Part shown: in pieces, positions 9,359-19,729 of the stretch
How the letters are laid out: the number at the start of each line of letters is the position of its first letter
Numbering within the stretch: position 1 is the stretch's first letter
NCBI RefSeq assembly: GCF_013839445.1
Contig: NZ_JACDIT010000001.1
Coordinates: 698,126 to 762,125 of the forward strand
Source of the DNA: Chthonobacter albigriseus
GTDB taxonomy: Bacteria > Pseudomonadota > Alphaproteobacteria > Rhizobiales > Pleomorphomonadaceae
Direction: 5' to 3'
Length of the DNA: 64,000 nt
The notes under the pieces: model-generated
Database searches by the model: none
What the model was told of the DNA's origin: nothing
Seen by the model: only the letters and a program-made list of their open reading frames with translations
Program-made: the position numbers and the translations under genes

Positions 9359-10264
9359 TCAGTATGGATGTCGCGCTCTCCAGGCCATGGCTGCCTTGGA
9401 TTGCGAGGGTCGGCCGATCGTTCGGCAGATGCGCTCGCCGGCACGCGAGAGGCGGTCGAGATCCACGCCCGTCGCCACGCCCATGCCCTCCAGCATGGTG
9501 ACCAGGTCCTCCGTCGCCAGGTTACCGCTCGCCCCCGGCGCGTAGGGGCATCCGCCGAGGCCGGCGACGGATGCGTCCACCGCCGCGATACCGAGGTCCA
9601 GGCAGGCGAACACGTTGGCGAGCGCTTGCCCGTTGGTGTCGTGGAAATGCACCGCCGTGCGTTCCGTGCCTATGCCTGATATGACTGCAGCAGTCATCTC
9701 ACGTGCAGCAATTGGCGTCCCGACGCCAATGGTGTCGCCGAGCGAAACCTCGCGGCAGCCGCGTTCGGCCAGCCATCCGGCCACCTCCACCACCCGGCTG
9801 ACCGGCACGCTCCCCTCATAGGGGCAGCCAAGTGCGCAGGATACGTATCCCCGCACCGGCAGGCCGCGCGCGACCGCCGCGTCGATCACCGGGCCGAGGC
9901 GTCCGAGAACCTCAGCTATCGATCCATTCGTGTTGCGCTGCGAGAATGTCTCGCTCGCTGCAGCAAACACCGCGACCTTGTCCGCGCCGGCCGCGATCGC
10001 CTCCTCCAATCCGCGCGGGTTGGGAACCAAGGCGGAGAGGACCACGCCCGGCCTGCGGGCGACGCCGGCGAACACCTCGGCGGTGCCCTCCATCTGCGGC
10101 ACCCAGCGCGGCGAGACGAAGCTGCCCGCCTCGATCCACCGGAGCCCCGCGTCGGCGAGATCATCAACGAGGCGGATCCGGTCGGCGACCGAAACCCTGA
10201 CCGACTCGTTCTGGAGACCGTCGCGCGGCCCCACCTCGACGATGCGGACGGCAGGGTTCGTCAT
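9359..10264 (-). CDS. liuE: Hydroxymethylglutaryl-CoA lyase
   Basis: A 301-residue enzyme that cleaves HMG-CoA to acetyl-CoA and acetoacetate, the last step of leucine degradation. It has the HMGL-type opening VEVGPRDGLQNE, SFVSPRWVPQMEG, AVHFHDTNGQALANV for metal binding, and the active-site loop GLGGCPYAPGASGN with its cysteine. The ATG at 10264 overlaps the liuD stop by 4 bases. It is the last gene of liuB-liuC-liuD-liuE. Confidence 0.95.
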   Translation of the reverse strand: MTNPAVRIVEVGPRDGLQNESVRVSVADRIRLVDDLADAGLRWIEAGSFVSPRWVPQMEGTAEVFAGVARRPGVVLSALVPNPRGLEEAIAAGADKVAVFAAASETFSQRNTNGSIAEVLGRLGPVIDAAVARGLPVRGYVSCALGCPYEGSVPVSRVVEVAGWLAERGCREVSLGDTIGVGTPIAAREMTAAVISGIGTERTAVHFHDTNGQALANVFACLDLGIAAVDASVAGLGGCPYAPGASGNLATEDLVTMLEGMGVATGVDLDRLSRAGERICRTIGRPSQSKAAMAWRARHPY

Positions 10265-12246
10265 GTCGCCTCCACGATGACCAATTCGACGCCTTCGTCG
10301 ACTACGTAGCCCACCTCGGCGCCGAGAAACGCGACTACACCATCGTGCGGAGCGCGGAGCACGTGCTCCATCTTCATCGCTTCAACCACGACCAGCGGTG
10401 CGCCCCGTTCCACCTGGTCGCCGACCGAGACCATAAGCGCCACAACCGCGCCCGGCATCGGCGACAGCACGCGGTCGACTGCGTGAGTTCCGGTGGCAGG
10501 CCCTCTCCACGGGTCCAAGACTCTGAACGCCAAGGGTTCTGCGCCCTTGAGGAGCACCACCTCGTCGCCCTCGACATGAACGCGAAGCTGCAACCGTCGG
10601 CGTCCCAGGGTGGCGATCATTTGTCCCTCGGGGGACAGCGTAGCGGCGGTTTCCAGCCGTTCGCTGTCCCCGGCCAGCACCGTCCGCCCGCCCTCCGTCT
10701 CGAAGCGCAGGGTCTGCTCGACGCCGCCTGCCGACAGGGTGATCTCCTCCATCGCCGGGAGGTTCGGGTTGTAGGCGCCGGCGGTTGCGAACGGCGAATA
10801 CGGGTCGGACGGATCGATCCTGCGGACAGCCGTCCGGGCGGCCCGGACGGCAAGCGCCGCGAGCTGGAAATCCAGCGTTTCGGCCGGTACTGATGGGGCG
10901 AGGAGTTCGTCGCGGTGGCGGTCTATGAAGCCTGTGTCGAACCTTGCCGATCTGAACGCGGGGTGGTCCACGATCCGCGCCAGCAGCCGCCTATTGGTTG
11001 TGACGCCGACCACCTTGGTTGCATCGAGCGCCGCCGAAAGCCGGGCCAAAGCGCCCTCCCGGTCCGGGCCGTGGGCGATCAGCTTGGCGATCATGGGGTC
11101 GTAGTGGTGGCTGACCGTGTCCCCCACCTCCACGCCGGCGTCGATCCGGACTCCGTCCGGGAACGCCAGCCGCCGCAGCCGGCCCACCTGGGGCACGAAA
11201 TCGCGGTCCGGATCCTCCGCATAGAGCCGGGCTTCGACTGCATGTCCTTGACAACGCACGTCTTTCTGGTCGAGCGGAAGCGGTTCGCCGGCGGCGACGC
11301 GGATCTGCCATTCCACCAGATCGAGCCCGGTGATCGCCTCGGTGACGGGGTGCTCGACCTGCAGCCGGGTATTCATCTCCATGAAATAGAACGCGTTTTC
11401 CTCGGTGATGAACTCCACCGTCCCAGCGCCGACATAACCGACCGCCCTTGCCGCCGCCACCGCCGCCGCGCCCATCTCGGCCCGCATCCGATCGGAAAGG
11501 TTCGGTGCCGGGGCCTCCTCGATCACCTTCTGGTGGCGTCGCTGGATCGAGCAGTCGCGCTCGAAAAGGTGGATCGTGTTGCCTAAACCATCAGCGAAAA
11601 CCTGCACTTCAACATGCCGCGGGGCCGTCAGATACCGCTCCACCAGGACCCGGTCGTCGCCGAAGGACGCCATCGCTTCGCGCTTGGCGGAAGCGAGAGC
11701 GGCGGGGAAGTCGCCGCTCGCCTCGACGATCTTCATACCCTTGCCGCCACCCCCGGCGGAGGCCTTGATGAGAACGGGATAGCCGATCCGATCGGCGGCG
11801 GCCGTCAGCGTATCCGGGTCCTGGTCGGCCCCGTGGTAGCCGGGCACCAGCGGCACCTTTGCCTTTTCCATCAGTGCCTTGGCAGCGCTTTTGGAGCCCA
11901 TCGCGCGGATCGCTTCGGGCGGCGGGCCGATCCAGGCGAGCCCGGCGGCCTCGACCGCCTCCGCGAATTCGGCGTTCTCCGACAGGAACCCGTAGCCCGG
12001 ATGGACCGCGTCGGCCCCGGCGATCCGGGCTGCTTCCAGCACCCGATCGCCAGCCAGATAACTGTCGCGGGCCGGCGCCGGGCCGATCCGCACCGCCTCG
12101 TCGGCCGTCCGGACGTGCATCGCCCCGGCGTCGGCCTCCGAGTAGACCGCTATGGCGCGAATTCCCAGACGTTTGGCCGTTTTCATGACGCGGACGGCGA
12201 TTTCGCCCCGGTTGGCGACCAGGATGGCTCGGATCGGGCGCGTCAT
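10261..12246 (-). CDS. liuD: Methylcrotonoyl-CoA carboxylase, biotin-carrying alpha subunit
   Basis: About 661 residues. The N-terminal biotin carboxylase domain (about 1-445) starts ILVANRGEIAVRVMKTAKRLG and has the glycine-rich ATP loop ASAGGGGKGMKIV and the ERDCSIQRRHQKVIEEAPAP segment. The C-terminal biotinyl domain carries VEAMKMEHVL, whose lysine takes biotin. With LiuB it carboxylates 3-methylcrotonyl-CoA. I chose the ATG at 12246 because it overlaps the liuC stop as ATGA; a GTG three codons upstream (12255) is possible. Propionyl- or acetyl-CoA carboxylase alpha subunits look similar, but the liu neighbours decide. Confidence 0.95.
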   Translation of the reverse strand: MTRPIRAILVANRGEIAVRVMKTAKRLGIRAIAVYSEADAGAMHVRTADEAVRIGPAPARDSYLAGDRVLEAARIAGADAVHPGYGFLSENAEFAEAVEAAGLAWIGPPPEAIRAMGSKSAAKALMEKAKVPLVPGYHGADQDPDTLTAAADRIGYPVLIKASAGGGGKGMKIVEASGDFPAALASAKREAMASFGDDRVLVERYLTAPRHVEVQVFADGLGNTIHLFERDCSIQRRHQKVIEEAPAPNLSDRMRAEMGAAAVAAARAVGYVGAGTVEFITEENAFYFMEMNTRLQVEHPVTEAITGLDLVEWQIRVAAGEPLPLDQKDVRCQGHAVEARLYAEDPDRDFVPQVGRLRRLAFPDGVRIDAGVEVGDTVSHHYDPMIAKLIAHGPDREGALARLSAALDATKVVGVTTNRRLLARIVDHPAFRSARFDTGFIDRHRDELLAPSVPAETLDFQLAALAVRAARTAVRRIDPSDPYSPFATAGAYNPNLPAMEEITLSAGGVEQTLRFETEGGRTVLAGDSERLETAATLSPEGQMIATLGRRRLQLRVHVEGDEVVLLKGAEPLAFRVLDPWRGPATGTHAVDRVLSPMPGAVVALMVSVGDQVERGAPLVVVEAMKMEHVLRAPHDGVVAFLGAEVGYVVDEGVELVIVEAT

Positions 12247-13012
12247 GCCGGCCACTCCGGCTTGCGCTTCTCCAGGAAGGCGGCGAGCCCCTCGCGGGCG
12301 TCGGGGCTCGCCCGGCGCTCGGCGATCCGACGGGCGGTCTCCTCGATCAGCACATCGTCGATCGGCCCGTCGACGTCGGCGACGAGATCCTTGGCCGCCC
12401 GGATCGCAGCCGGGCTGCCGGCCAGAAGCGCGGCGACGATCCGGTCGACGGCACCGTCCAGTTCGTCCGGCTCGGCGAGTTCGTGGACCAGTCCGATCCT
12501 GTGGGCCGTTTCGGCCGAAATCCGCTCCGCGGTCAGGAAGAAGCGGCGGGCCTGGCGGGCGCCGATGGCGCGAACGAGGTAGGGCGAGATTACGGCCGGG
12601 ATCAGTCCGAGACGCACCTCGGAGACCGCAAAGACGGCCGCGGTGGAGGCCACGACGATGTCCGCAGCCGCGGCAAGACCGGTCGCGCCGGCCATCGCAG
12701 CGCCCTGGACGCGGACGACGACCGGCTTCGGCGACCGGTCGACGGTTCGCATCAGGTCGGCCAGCGCCCGCGCGTCGGCGAGGTTTTCCGTTGCGTCTGC
12801 ATCGGCCATGCGCCGCATCCAGGAGAGGTCCGCGCCGGCGGAGAAGTGCTTGCCGGCGCCCGACAACACGATCACCCGCACCGCCGGATCGGTAGCGGCG
12901 CGATCGACCGCCGCCCCGAGCGCCGTCACAGTCGGGCCGTCGAAGGCATTGGCGACCTCGGGCCGGTCGATCTCGATGCGCGCCACCGCGCCGTCCAGGC
13001 GTTCAGTTACCG

Positions 13013-13016
<4 letters not shown>
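12243..13016 (-). CDS. liuC: Methylglutaconyl-CoA hydratase (enoyl-CoA hydratase family)
   Basis: A 257-residue crotonase-fold protein converting 3-methylglutaconyl-CoA to HMG-CoA. It has the oxyanion-hole segments [11 protein letters not shown] and [22 protein letters not shown], and [16 protein letters not shown]. The open frame extends well upstream, but that part is inside liuB. The GTG at 13016 overlaps the liuB stop as GTGA and begins the family homology. Its place between liuB and liuD gives the substrate. Confidence 0.93.
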
Positions 13017-14620
<1,604 letters not shown>

Positions 14621-14638
14621 CGAGACCTCTTGAATTAT

Positions 14639-14654
14639 TCGAACGTACGTTCGA
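14639..14654. promoter_or_regulatory. Perfect palindrome before liuB, probable TetR-type operator
   Basis: TCGAACGTACGTTCGA reads identically on both strands, inside AT-rich flanks (ATTAT on the left, TTATTT on the right). It lies 19-34 bases before the liuB start, where a bound repressor would block transcription. Its form suits a TetR-family acyl-CoA-responsive regulator; no such gene is in the window. Confidence 0.7.
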
Positions 14655-14790
14655 TTATTTCACCTCCGAAGTCAAGGCGACGGTGCTTCGGGGCCTTGGC
14701 GATCGCTGCGGTTCAGGGCATCGTTACCGTCTGCAGCGGGTATTTCGCGCACCAAGCCCAGGCCATCGCAGCCACGAGGATCCGACGACC

Positions 14791-16194
14791 ATGTCCGCTG
14801 CCGCGCCGCTCGCCCCCTCTGCCGTCGAAGCCGCCATCGCCGACCTGAAGGTTCTCCTCGGAGAACGGTGCTCGACGACGCAGGCCGACCGCGAGCACCA
14901 CGGGCGGGACGAGTCGCCCCACCCGCTCTGTCCGCCGGACGCCGTCGCCTACGCCCTCTCCACCGACGAAGTCTCGGCGATCGTGAGGATCTGCCGACGC
15001 CATGGCGTGCCGCTGATCGCGTTCGGGGCGGGCACATCGCTGGAGGGGCACACCTCGGCGCTGCGCGGCGGTGTCACCGTCGATCTCTCGCGGATGAACG
15101 CGGTGCTCTCCGTGCGGCCGGAGGACCTCGACGTCACCGTCCAGTGCGGCGTCACGCGGCAGCAGCTCAACACGCACCTGCGCGACACCGGCCTGTTCTT
15201 CCCTGTCGATCCCGGCGCCCACGCGACGCTCGGCGGCATGGCGGCGACGCGCGCCTCGGGCACCAATGCGGTGCGCTACGGCACGATGCGCGAGAACGTC
15301 CTGTCGCTCACCGTCGTGCTCGCCGACGGAAGGGTTCTGAAGACCGCCAACAGGGCGCGGAAGTCCTCGGCCGGTTATGATCTGACCCGCCTCTTCGTCG
15401 GATCGGAAGGCACGCTCGGCATCATCACCGAGGTGACGCTCCGCCTCTACGGCATCCCGGAAGCCGTTTCGGCCTCGATCTGCGCCTTTCCGGACATCGA
15501 AGCCGCCGTCGACACGGCGATCGCCTGCATCCAGTCCGGCGTGCCCGTCGCCCGCGTCGAGCTTCTCGATACGCTCGCCATGACGGCCTTCAACCGCTGG
15601 TCCAAGTCGGACCATCCCGAGACGCCGACCCTGTTCTTCGAGTTCCACGGGACGCCGGCCGGCGTGGCCGAACAGGCCGCGATGGTGCGCGAGATCGCGG
15701 ACGGTTTCGGCGGGTCGGCCTTCCGCTTCGCCGAGGGCGCGGAGGCGCGCAACCGCCTGTGGGAGGCGCGGCACAATTTCCACTACGCCATCCAGGCGAT
15801 GCGGCCCGGCGCCTCCGCCTACGGAACGGACACCTGCGTGCCGATCTCGCGGCTCGCCGAATGCATCCGCGGCGTCTTCGAGGACACGAGGAATGCGCCG
15901 TTTCCCGTCTCGGCGCTCGGCCACGTGGGCGACGGGAACTTCCACATGACCTTCCTTGTCGATCCCGCCAATCCGGAGGAGGTGCGGCTCGCCGAGGCCT
16001 ACAACGAAAGGCTCGTCCGGCACGCGATCGCGCTCGGCGGCACCTGCACCGGCGAGCACGGCGTCGGCTTCGGCAAATCGAAGTTCCTGCGCGAGGAGCA
16101 CGGCGACGTCGCGCTCGACGTGATGCGGCTGCTGAAGCAGGCCCTCGACCCGGAGGGGATCCTCAATCCCGGCAAGATCCTGCCGGAGGGCTGA
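14791..16194 (+). CDS. FAD-linked oxidase, D-lactate dehydrogenase / glycolate oxidase GlcD type
   Basis: A 467-residue flavoprotein oxidising a D-2-hydroxy acid. The N-terminal FAD-binding domain (about 50-235) has LIAFGAGTSLEGHTSALRGG, FPVDPGAHATLGGMAATRASG and LFVGSEGTLGIITE. The C-terminal FAD-oxidase domain has ALGHVGDGNFHMTF and GGTCTGEHGVGFGKSKF, with the histidines of the D-lactate dehydrogenase (cytochrome) group. The exact substrate is not decidable. The ATG at 14791 matches the usual N-terminal length; an upstream extension in the open frame lacks homology. It is divergent from liuB and convergent with the sigma factor gene, with 26 bases between stops. Confidence 0.9.
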   Translation: MSAAAPLAPSAVEAAIADLKVLLGERCSTTQADREHHGRDESPHPLCPPDAVAYALSTDEVSAIVRICRRHGVPLIAFGAGTSLEGHTSALRGGVTVDLSRMNAVLSVRPEDLDVTVQCGVTRQQLNTHLRDTGLFFPVDPGAHATLGGMAATRASGTNAVRYGTMRENVLSLTVVLADGRVLKTANRARKSSAGYDLTRLFVGSEGTLGIITEVTLRLYGIPEAVSASICAFPDIEAAVDTAIACIQSGVPVARVELLDTLAMTAFNRWSKSDHPETPTLFFEFHGTPAGVAEQAAMVREIADGFGGSAFRFAEGAEARNRLWEARHNFHYAIQAMRPGASAYGTDTCVPISRLAECIRGVFEDTRNAPFPVSALGHVGDGNFHMTFLVDPANPEEVRLAEAYNERLVRHAIALGGTCTGEHGVGFGKSKFLREEHGDVALDVMRLLKQALDPEGILNPGKILPEG

Positions 16195-16220
16195 GCGCGG
16201 TCGGCATCCGCGATCGACGG

Positions 16221-17447
16221 TCAGCCGCCGGCTCTTGCCAGAAGAAAGGCCCGCACGCCCGGATCCTCGCTCAGGCCCGCGGCGTGCCGCAATTCGACGG
16301 CCGCTTCGTCGCGTCGATCGAGCCTTGCGAGGAGGTCGCCGCGCAGAGCGTGAAACGGCTGATGATCCCGGACACGCTCCTGCGGCAGGTCCGACAGAGC
16401 ATCGAGCGCGGTCTCGGCTCCCGCCACGTCGGCCAGGACGGCGATCCGCCCGAGATGGTTGCCGATCGTCGGGGCGAAGGCGAGCAGGTGATCATAGAGC
16501 TGTAATACGGCCGCGCCGGCATTTCGGCCGGACAAGCGGGCATAGACAGCGGCGGACTGGATGGCCGCTTCGATCTGGAATCGGCCGGGCCTGCCGGCAC
16601 GGGCCGCGGTCATCAGTTCCCGCTCGGCCTCGAAGACGAGATCCCTGTTCCAGAGCGTCGTATCCTGGTCCGCCAGCGGAACGTAGGCGCCGTCAGGCGT
16701 GCGGCGGGCGGCATTCCGGGCTTCACAGTGAAGCATCAAGGCCAGCAGGCCGCGCACTTCAGGATCGGTCGGCGACACCTCGAGAAGCACCCGGGCGAGC
16801 CAGATCGCTTCCTCCATCAGGCCCTTGCGACGCGTGTCCGTCCCCGCGATGCCGTCCCACCCGGCGCCGTAGGCCGCGTAGATGGCTTCCCGCACCCGTT
16901 CGCCGCGCGCTGCGATCTCATCCGGCCCGGGCTCCTCGAAGCGCAAGCCCCGATCGCGGATCTCAGCCTTGGCCCGACTGAGCCGCTGTCCCATCGCCGC
17001 CGGCTGAATGAGAAACGCGGAGGCGATCCGCGCCGCATCCAGGCCGAGGACGGTCTGGAGCATCAGTGGGGTCTGGGTCTTTTCCGGAACCGCCGGGTGG
17101 GCGCACACGAACATCAGCGCCAGACGACGGTCCGGAATCGCCGCCTCAGTGGCTTCCTGTTCGGCGAGGATGGCCAAGGTCGAACCCGCGTCGCCGCGGA
17201 CCTTTGCCGAACGCGCGCTGTCGGCCAGACGATGCCGCGCCGCGACGCGGAGCCAGGCATCCGGCTTCTCCGGAATGCCGGACGCGGGCCAGGTCTCCAG
17301 GGCCTTGCGAAAGGCGTCGGCCAGCGCGTCCTCGGCGGCCGACATGTCTCGCCATTCGCGGGCAAGCCAGGCGAGCAACTTGCCGTAGGAGAGACGGGCA
17401 GCCCGTTCGGCGGCCCGCGCTGCCGCGCTGGAGGGGCTGCCCGACAT
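16221..17447 (-). CDS. ECF-family sigma factor with C-terminal extension, ECF42-like
   Basis: A 408-residue sigma factor. Residues about 20-165 hold ECF regions 2 and 4: EWRDMSAAEDALADAFRKALETWP, PDAWLRVAARHRLAD, then LMLQTVLGLDAARIASAFLIQPAAMGQRLSRAKAEIR. The other 240 residues are helical and TPR-like (DPEVRGLLALMLHCEARNAAR, ALRGDLLARLDRRDEAAVELRHAAGLSEDP), which is the hallmark of the ECF42 group. Those sigma factors have no anti-sigma and are linked to DGPF/YCII proteins. Here the YCII gene ends 3 bases before this start, so the two form one transcript. Targets are unknown. Confidence 0.9.
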   Translation of the reverse strand: MSGSPSSAAARAAERAARLSYGKLLAWLAREWRDMSAAEDALADAFRKALETWPASGIPEKPDAWLRVAARHRLADSARSAKVRGDAGSTLAILAEQEATEAAIPDRRLALMFVCAHPAVPEKTQTPLMLQTVLGLDAARIASAFLIQPAAMGQRLSRAKAEIRDRGLRFEEPGPDEIAARGERVREAIYAAYGAGWDGIAGTDTRRKGLMEEAIWLARVLLEVSPTDPEVRGLLALMLHCEARNAARRTPDGAYVPLADQDTTLWNRDLVFEAERELMTAARAGRPGRFQIEAAIQSAAVYARLSGRNAGAAVLQLYDHLLAFAPTIGNHLGRIAVLADVAGAETALDALSDLPQERVRDHQPFHALRGDLLARLDRRDEAAVELRHAAGLSEDPGVRAFLLARAGG

Positions 17448-17450
17448 CGC

Positions 17451-17813
17451 TCAGTTCGTATTCATCGGCGGCAGAACCGGCCGCACCTCGACGGACCCGA
17501 TCGTGGACGCCGGGCTGCGTGCCGCCCAGGCGATGGCGTCCTCCAGATGCGGCACGTCGACGACGAAGTAGCCGCCAAGCTGCTCTTTCGTCGCGATCAC
17601 GGGTCCGTCCTGGACCAGGCGCTCGCCGTCGCGGATGCGGACCGTGGTGGCGGTGTGCGGCGCTTGCAGTCCCGCACCGCTCACCACGATGCCGGATTGG
17701 TACATGGCGCCGATGTAGGCGGTCCAGGCGCCCCAGTAGTCGGGCGACTTCACGGGATCGGCGCGGTCGATGAAGGTGCTCTCAGGCTCGTAGAAGGAGA
17801 TCATGTACTGCAT
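17451..17813 (-). CDS. YCII/DGPF-domain protein, partner of the ECF42-like sigma factor
   Basis: A 120-residue YCII-related protein. It opens MQYMISFYEPE. The family signature region reads VQDGPVIATKEQLGGYFVVDVPHLEDAIAWAARSP; the usual DGPF is DGPV here. Such genes are the standard neighbours and targets of ECF42 sigma factors, but their biochemical role is not settled. The start at 17813 is chosen from homology and GGAG 9 bases upstream; the frame runs further upstream without homology. A promoter-like pair lies about 110 bases upstream. Confidence 0.9.
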   Translation of the reverse strand: MQYMISFYEPESTFIDRADPVKSPDYWGAWTAYIGAMYQSGIVVSGAGLQAPHTATTVRIRDGERLVQDGPVIATKEQLGGYFVVDVPHLEDAIAWAARSPASTIGSVEVRPVLPPMNTN

Positions 17814-17921
17814 GGCTCGGGCTCCAGCTTCGTTGCGAATGCTCGCATGCCCTGGCTCCGAAGCGAAGGGGGCGGCATTCTTTCGGGACAGGACGAGGCG
17901 GTTGCCGTCGTCCGCCCCAGT

Positions 17922-17948
17922 GACGGGCAAGGGTCCGCGATTTCGACA
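17922..17948 (-). promoter_or_regulatory. Candidate ECF42-type promoter for the YCII-sigma operon
   Basis: On the minus strand TGTCGA (17943-17948), a 17-base spacer, then CGTC (17922-17925). From memory, ECF42 promoters carry TGTCGA at -35 and CGA/TC at -10, so both elements and the spacing fit. It would start transcription about 100 bases before the YCII ATG, giving autoregulation. Confidence 0.55.
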
Positions 17949-18073
17949 TTTCACGTTCGGACGGTCGTGTTTTTTCGCTCCGCTCTTTGTCGGACTGGAC
18001 AAAAGGGTTGGTTGCCTGCCCTGATCGGCCGAAGCGGGCGCATGCCCCCATGAGGACCTGCAGGGAGAAGACC

Positions 18074-19699
18074 GTGGTCTCCAGCATCTACGACGTCGAC
18101 CTAGAGAAGAACCCGGCCAACCACCAGCCGCTGACGCCGCTGACGCTGCTCGAGCGGGCGGCCGACGTCTATCCGGACCGGACGGCGGTGATTCACGGTT
18201 CGATGCGAGTCAGCTACCGGGATCTTCGCACCCGGGCACACAAGCTTGGCTCGGCGCTCGCCAAGCGCGGGCTGTCGCGGGGCGACACGGTGGCGGTGAT
18301 GCTCGCCAACACGCCGGCGATGATCGAGTGCCACTACGGCGTCCCGATGTGCGGGGCGGTGCTCAACACGCTGAACACGCGGCTCGACGCCGCCACCCTC
18401 GCCTTCAGCCTCGACCACGGCGAGGCCAAGGTGCTGATCACCGACCGCGAATTCTCCAAGGTGATAAAGGAGGCGCTCGCCATCGCGCAGGTCAAGCCGG
18501 TGGTCATCGACTACGACGACCCGGCCTTCCCGCAGACCGGCGATCGGCTTGGCGCGATCGAATACGAAGAGCTGCTCGCCGAGGGAGACCAGGATTACGT
18601 GGGCGGCTTCCCGCAGGACGAATGGGACGCGATCAGCCTCAACTACACCTCCGGCACCACGTCGAACCCCAAGGGCGTCGTCTACCATCACCGCGGCGCG
18701 CACCTCCTGGCGATCGGCAACGTGGTGACCTGCAGCATGCCCAAGCACGCGGTCTACCTCTGGACCCTGCCGATGTTCCACTGCAACGGCTGGTGCTTCC
18801 CGTGGTCGATCTCGGCGGTGGCCGGCACGCATGTCTGCCTGCGCGCCGTCCGGGCCGGCCCGATCTACGAGGCGATCGCCGAACACGGCGTCACGCACAT
18901 GTCCGGCGCGCCGATCGTCATGTCGATCATCCTCAACGCCACCGAGGCAGAGAAGCGGCCGGTGACGACGCCGGTCACCTTCCTCACCGCCGCCGCGCCG
19001 CCGCCGGAGGCTGTGCTGTCGGCGATGAACGCGGCCGGCTTCGCGGTCACCCACCTCTACGGCCTGACGGAAACCTACGGCCCGGCCGTGGTCAACGACT
19101 GGAACAGCGACTGGGATGCTCTGTCCGGTTCCGAGTGGGCCGCCAAGAAGGCCCGCCAGGGGGTGCGCTACCTGATGCTCGACGCCCTCGACGTGATCGA
19201 TCCGGAGACGATGCAGCCGGTGCCCGCCGACGGGACCACCATCGGCGAGGTGATGTTCCGCGGCAACGTGGTGATGAAGGGCTACCTGAAGAACCGGAAG
19301 GCGACGCGGGAGGCCTTCGAAGGAGGCTGGTTCCACTCGGGCGACCTTGGTGTGAAGCATCCGGACGGGTACCTCCAGCTGAAGGACCGCTCCAAGGACA
19401 TCATCATCTCGGGCGGCGAGAACATCTCCTCCATCGAGGTGGAGGACGCGCTCTACAAGCATCCGGCGGTGCAGAGTGCAGCGGTGGTCGCCAAGCCCGA
19501 CGAGAAGTGGGGCGAGACGCCCTGCGCCTTCGTGGAGCTGCGTGCGGGAGCGACGGCCACCGCGGAGGAACTGATCGCCTGGTGCCGGCAGCATCTGGCC
19601 GCCTACAAGTGCCCGCGCCACATCGTCTTCACCGACCTGCCGCGAACATCGACCGGCAAGATCCAGAAGTTCAAGCTGCGCGACCAGTTCAAGAGCTGA
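18074..19699 (+). CDS. Acyl-CoA synthetase (AMP-forming), DmdB/FadD-like
   Basis: A 541-residue ANL-superfamily ligase that activates a carboxylic acid with ATP and CoA. It has the adenylate motif NYTSGTTSNPKGVVYHHRGA, YGLTETYGPA, SGDLGVKHPDGYLQLKDRSKDIIISGGENIS, and the C-terminal catalytic lysine in RTSTGKIQKFKLRD. The SIYDVDLEKNPANHQPLTPL opening is typical of medium-chain and 3-methylthiopropionyl-CoA ligases. GTG at 18074 is chosen because AGGGAGA precedes it by a few bases and homology starts there. The enoyl-CoA hydratase gene follows in the same direction, suggesting a short acyl-CoA degradation unit. Confidence 0.88.
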   Translation: MVSSIYDVDLEKNPANHQPLTPLTLLERAADVYPDRTAVIHGSMRVSYRDLRTRAHKLGSALAKRGLSRGDTVAVMLANTPAMIECHYGVPMCGAVLNTLNTRLDAATLAFSLDHGEAKVLITDREFSKVIKEALAIAQVKPVVIDYDDPAFPQTGDRLGAIEYEELLAEGDQDYVGGFPQDEWDAISLNYTSGTTSNPKGVVYHHRGAHLLAIGNVVTCSMPKHAVYLWTLPMFHCNGWCFPWSISAVAGTHVCLRAVRAGPIYEAIAEHGVTHMSGAPIVMSIILNATEAEKRPVTTPVTFLTAAAPPPEAVLSAMNAAGFAVTHLYGLTETYGPAVVNDWNSDWDALSGSEWAAKKARQGVRYLMLDALDVIDPETMQPVPADGTTIGEVMFRGNVVMKGYLKNRKATREAFEGGWFHSGDLGVKHPDGYLQLKDRSKDIIISGGENISSIEVEDALYKHPAVQSAAVVAKPDEKWGETPCAFVELRAGATATAEELIAWCRQHLAAYKCPRHIVFTDLPRTSTGKIQKFKLRDQFKS

Positions 19700-19729
19700 C
19701 CGCGCGGCAGCTCCACAGGAATGACGCCC

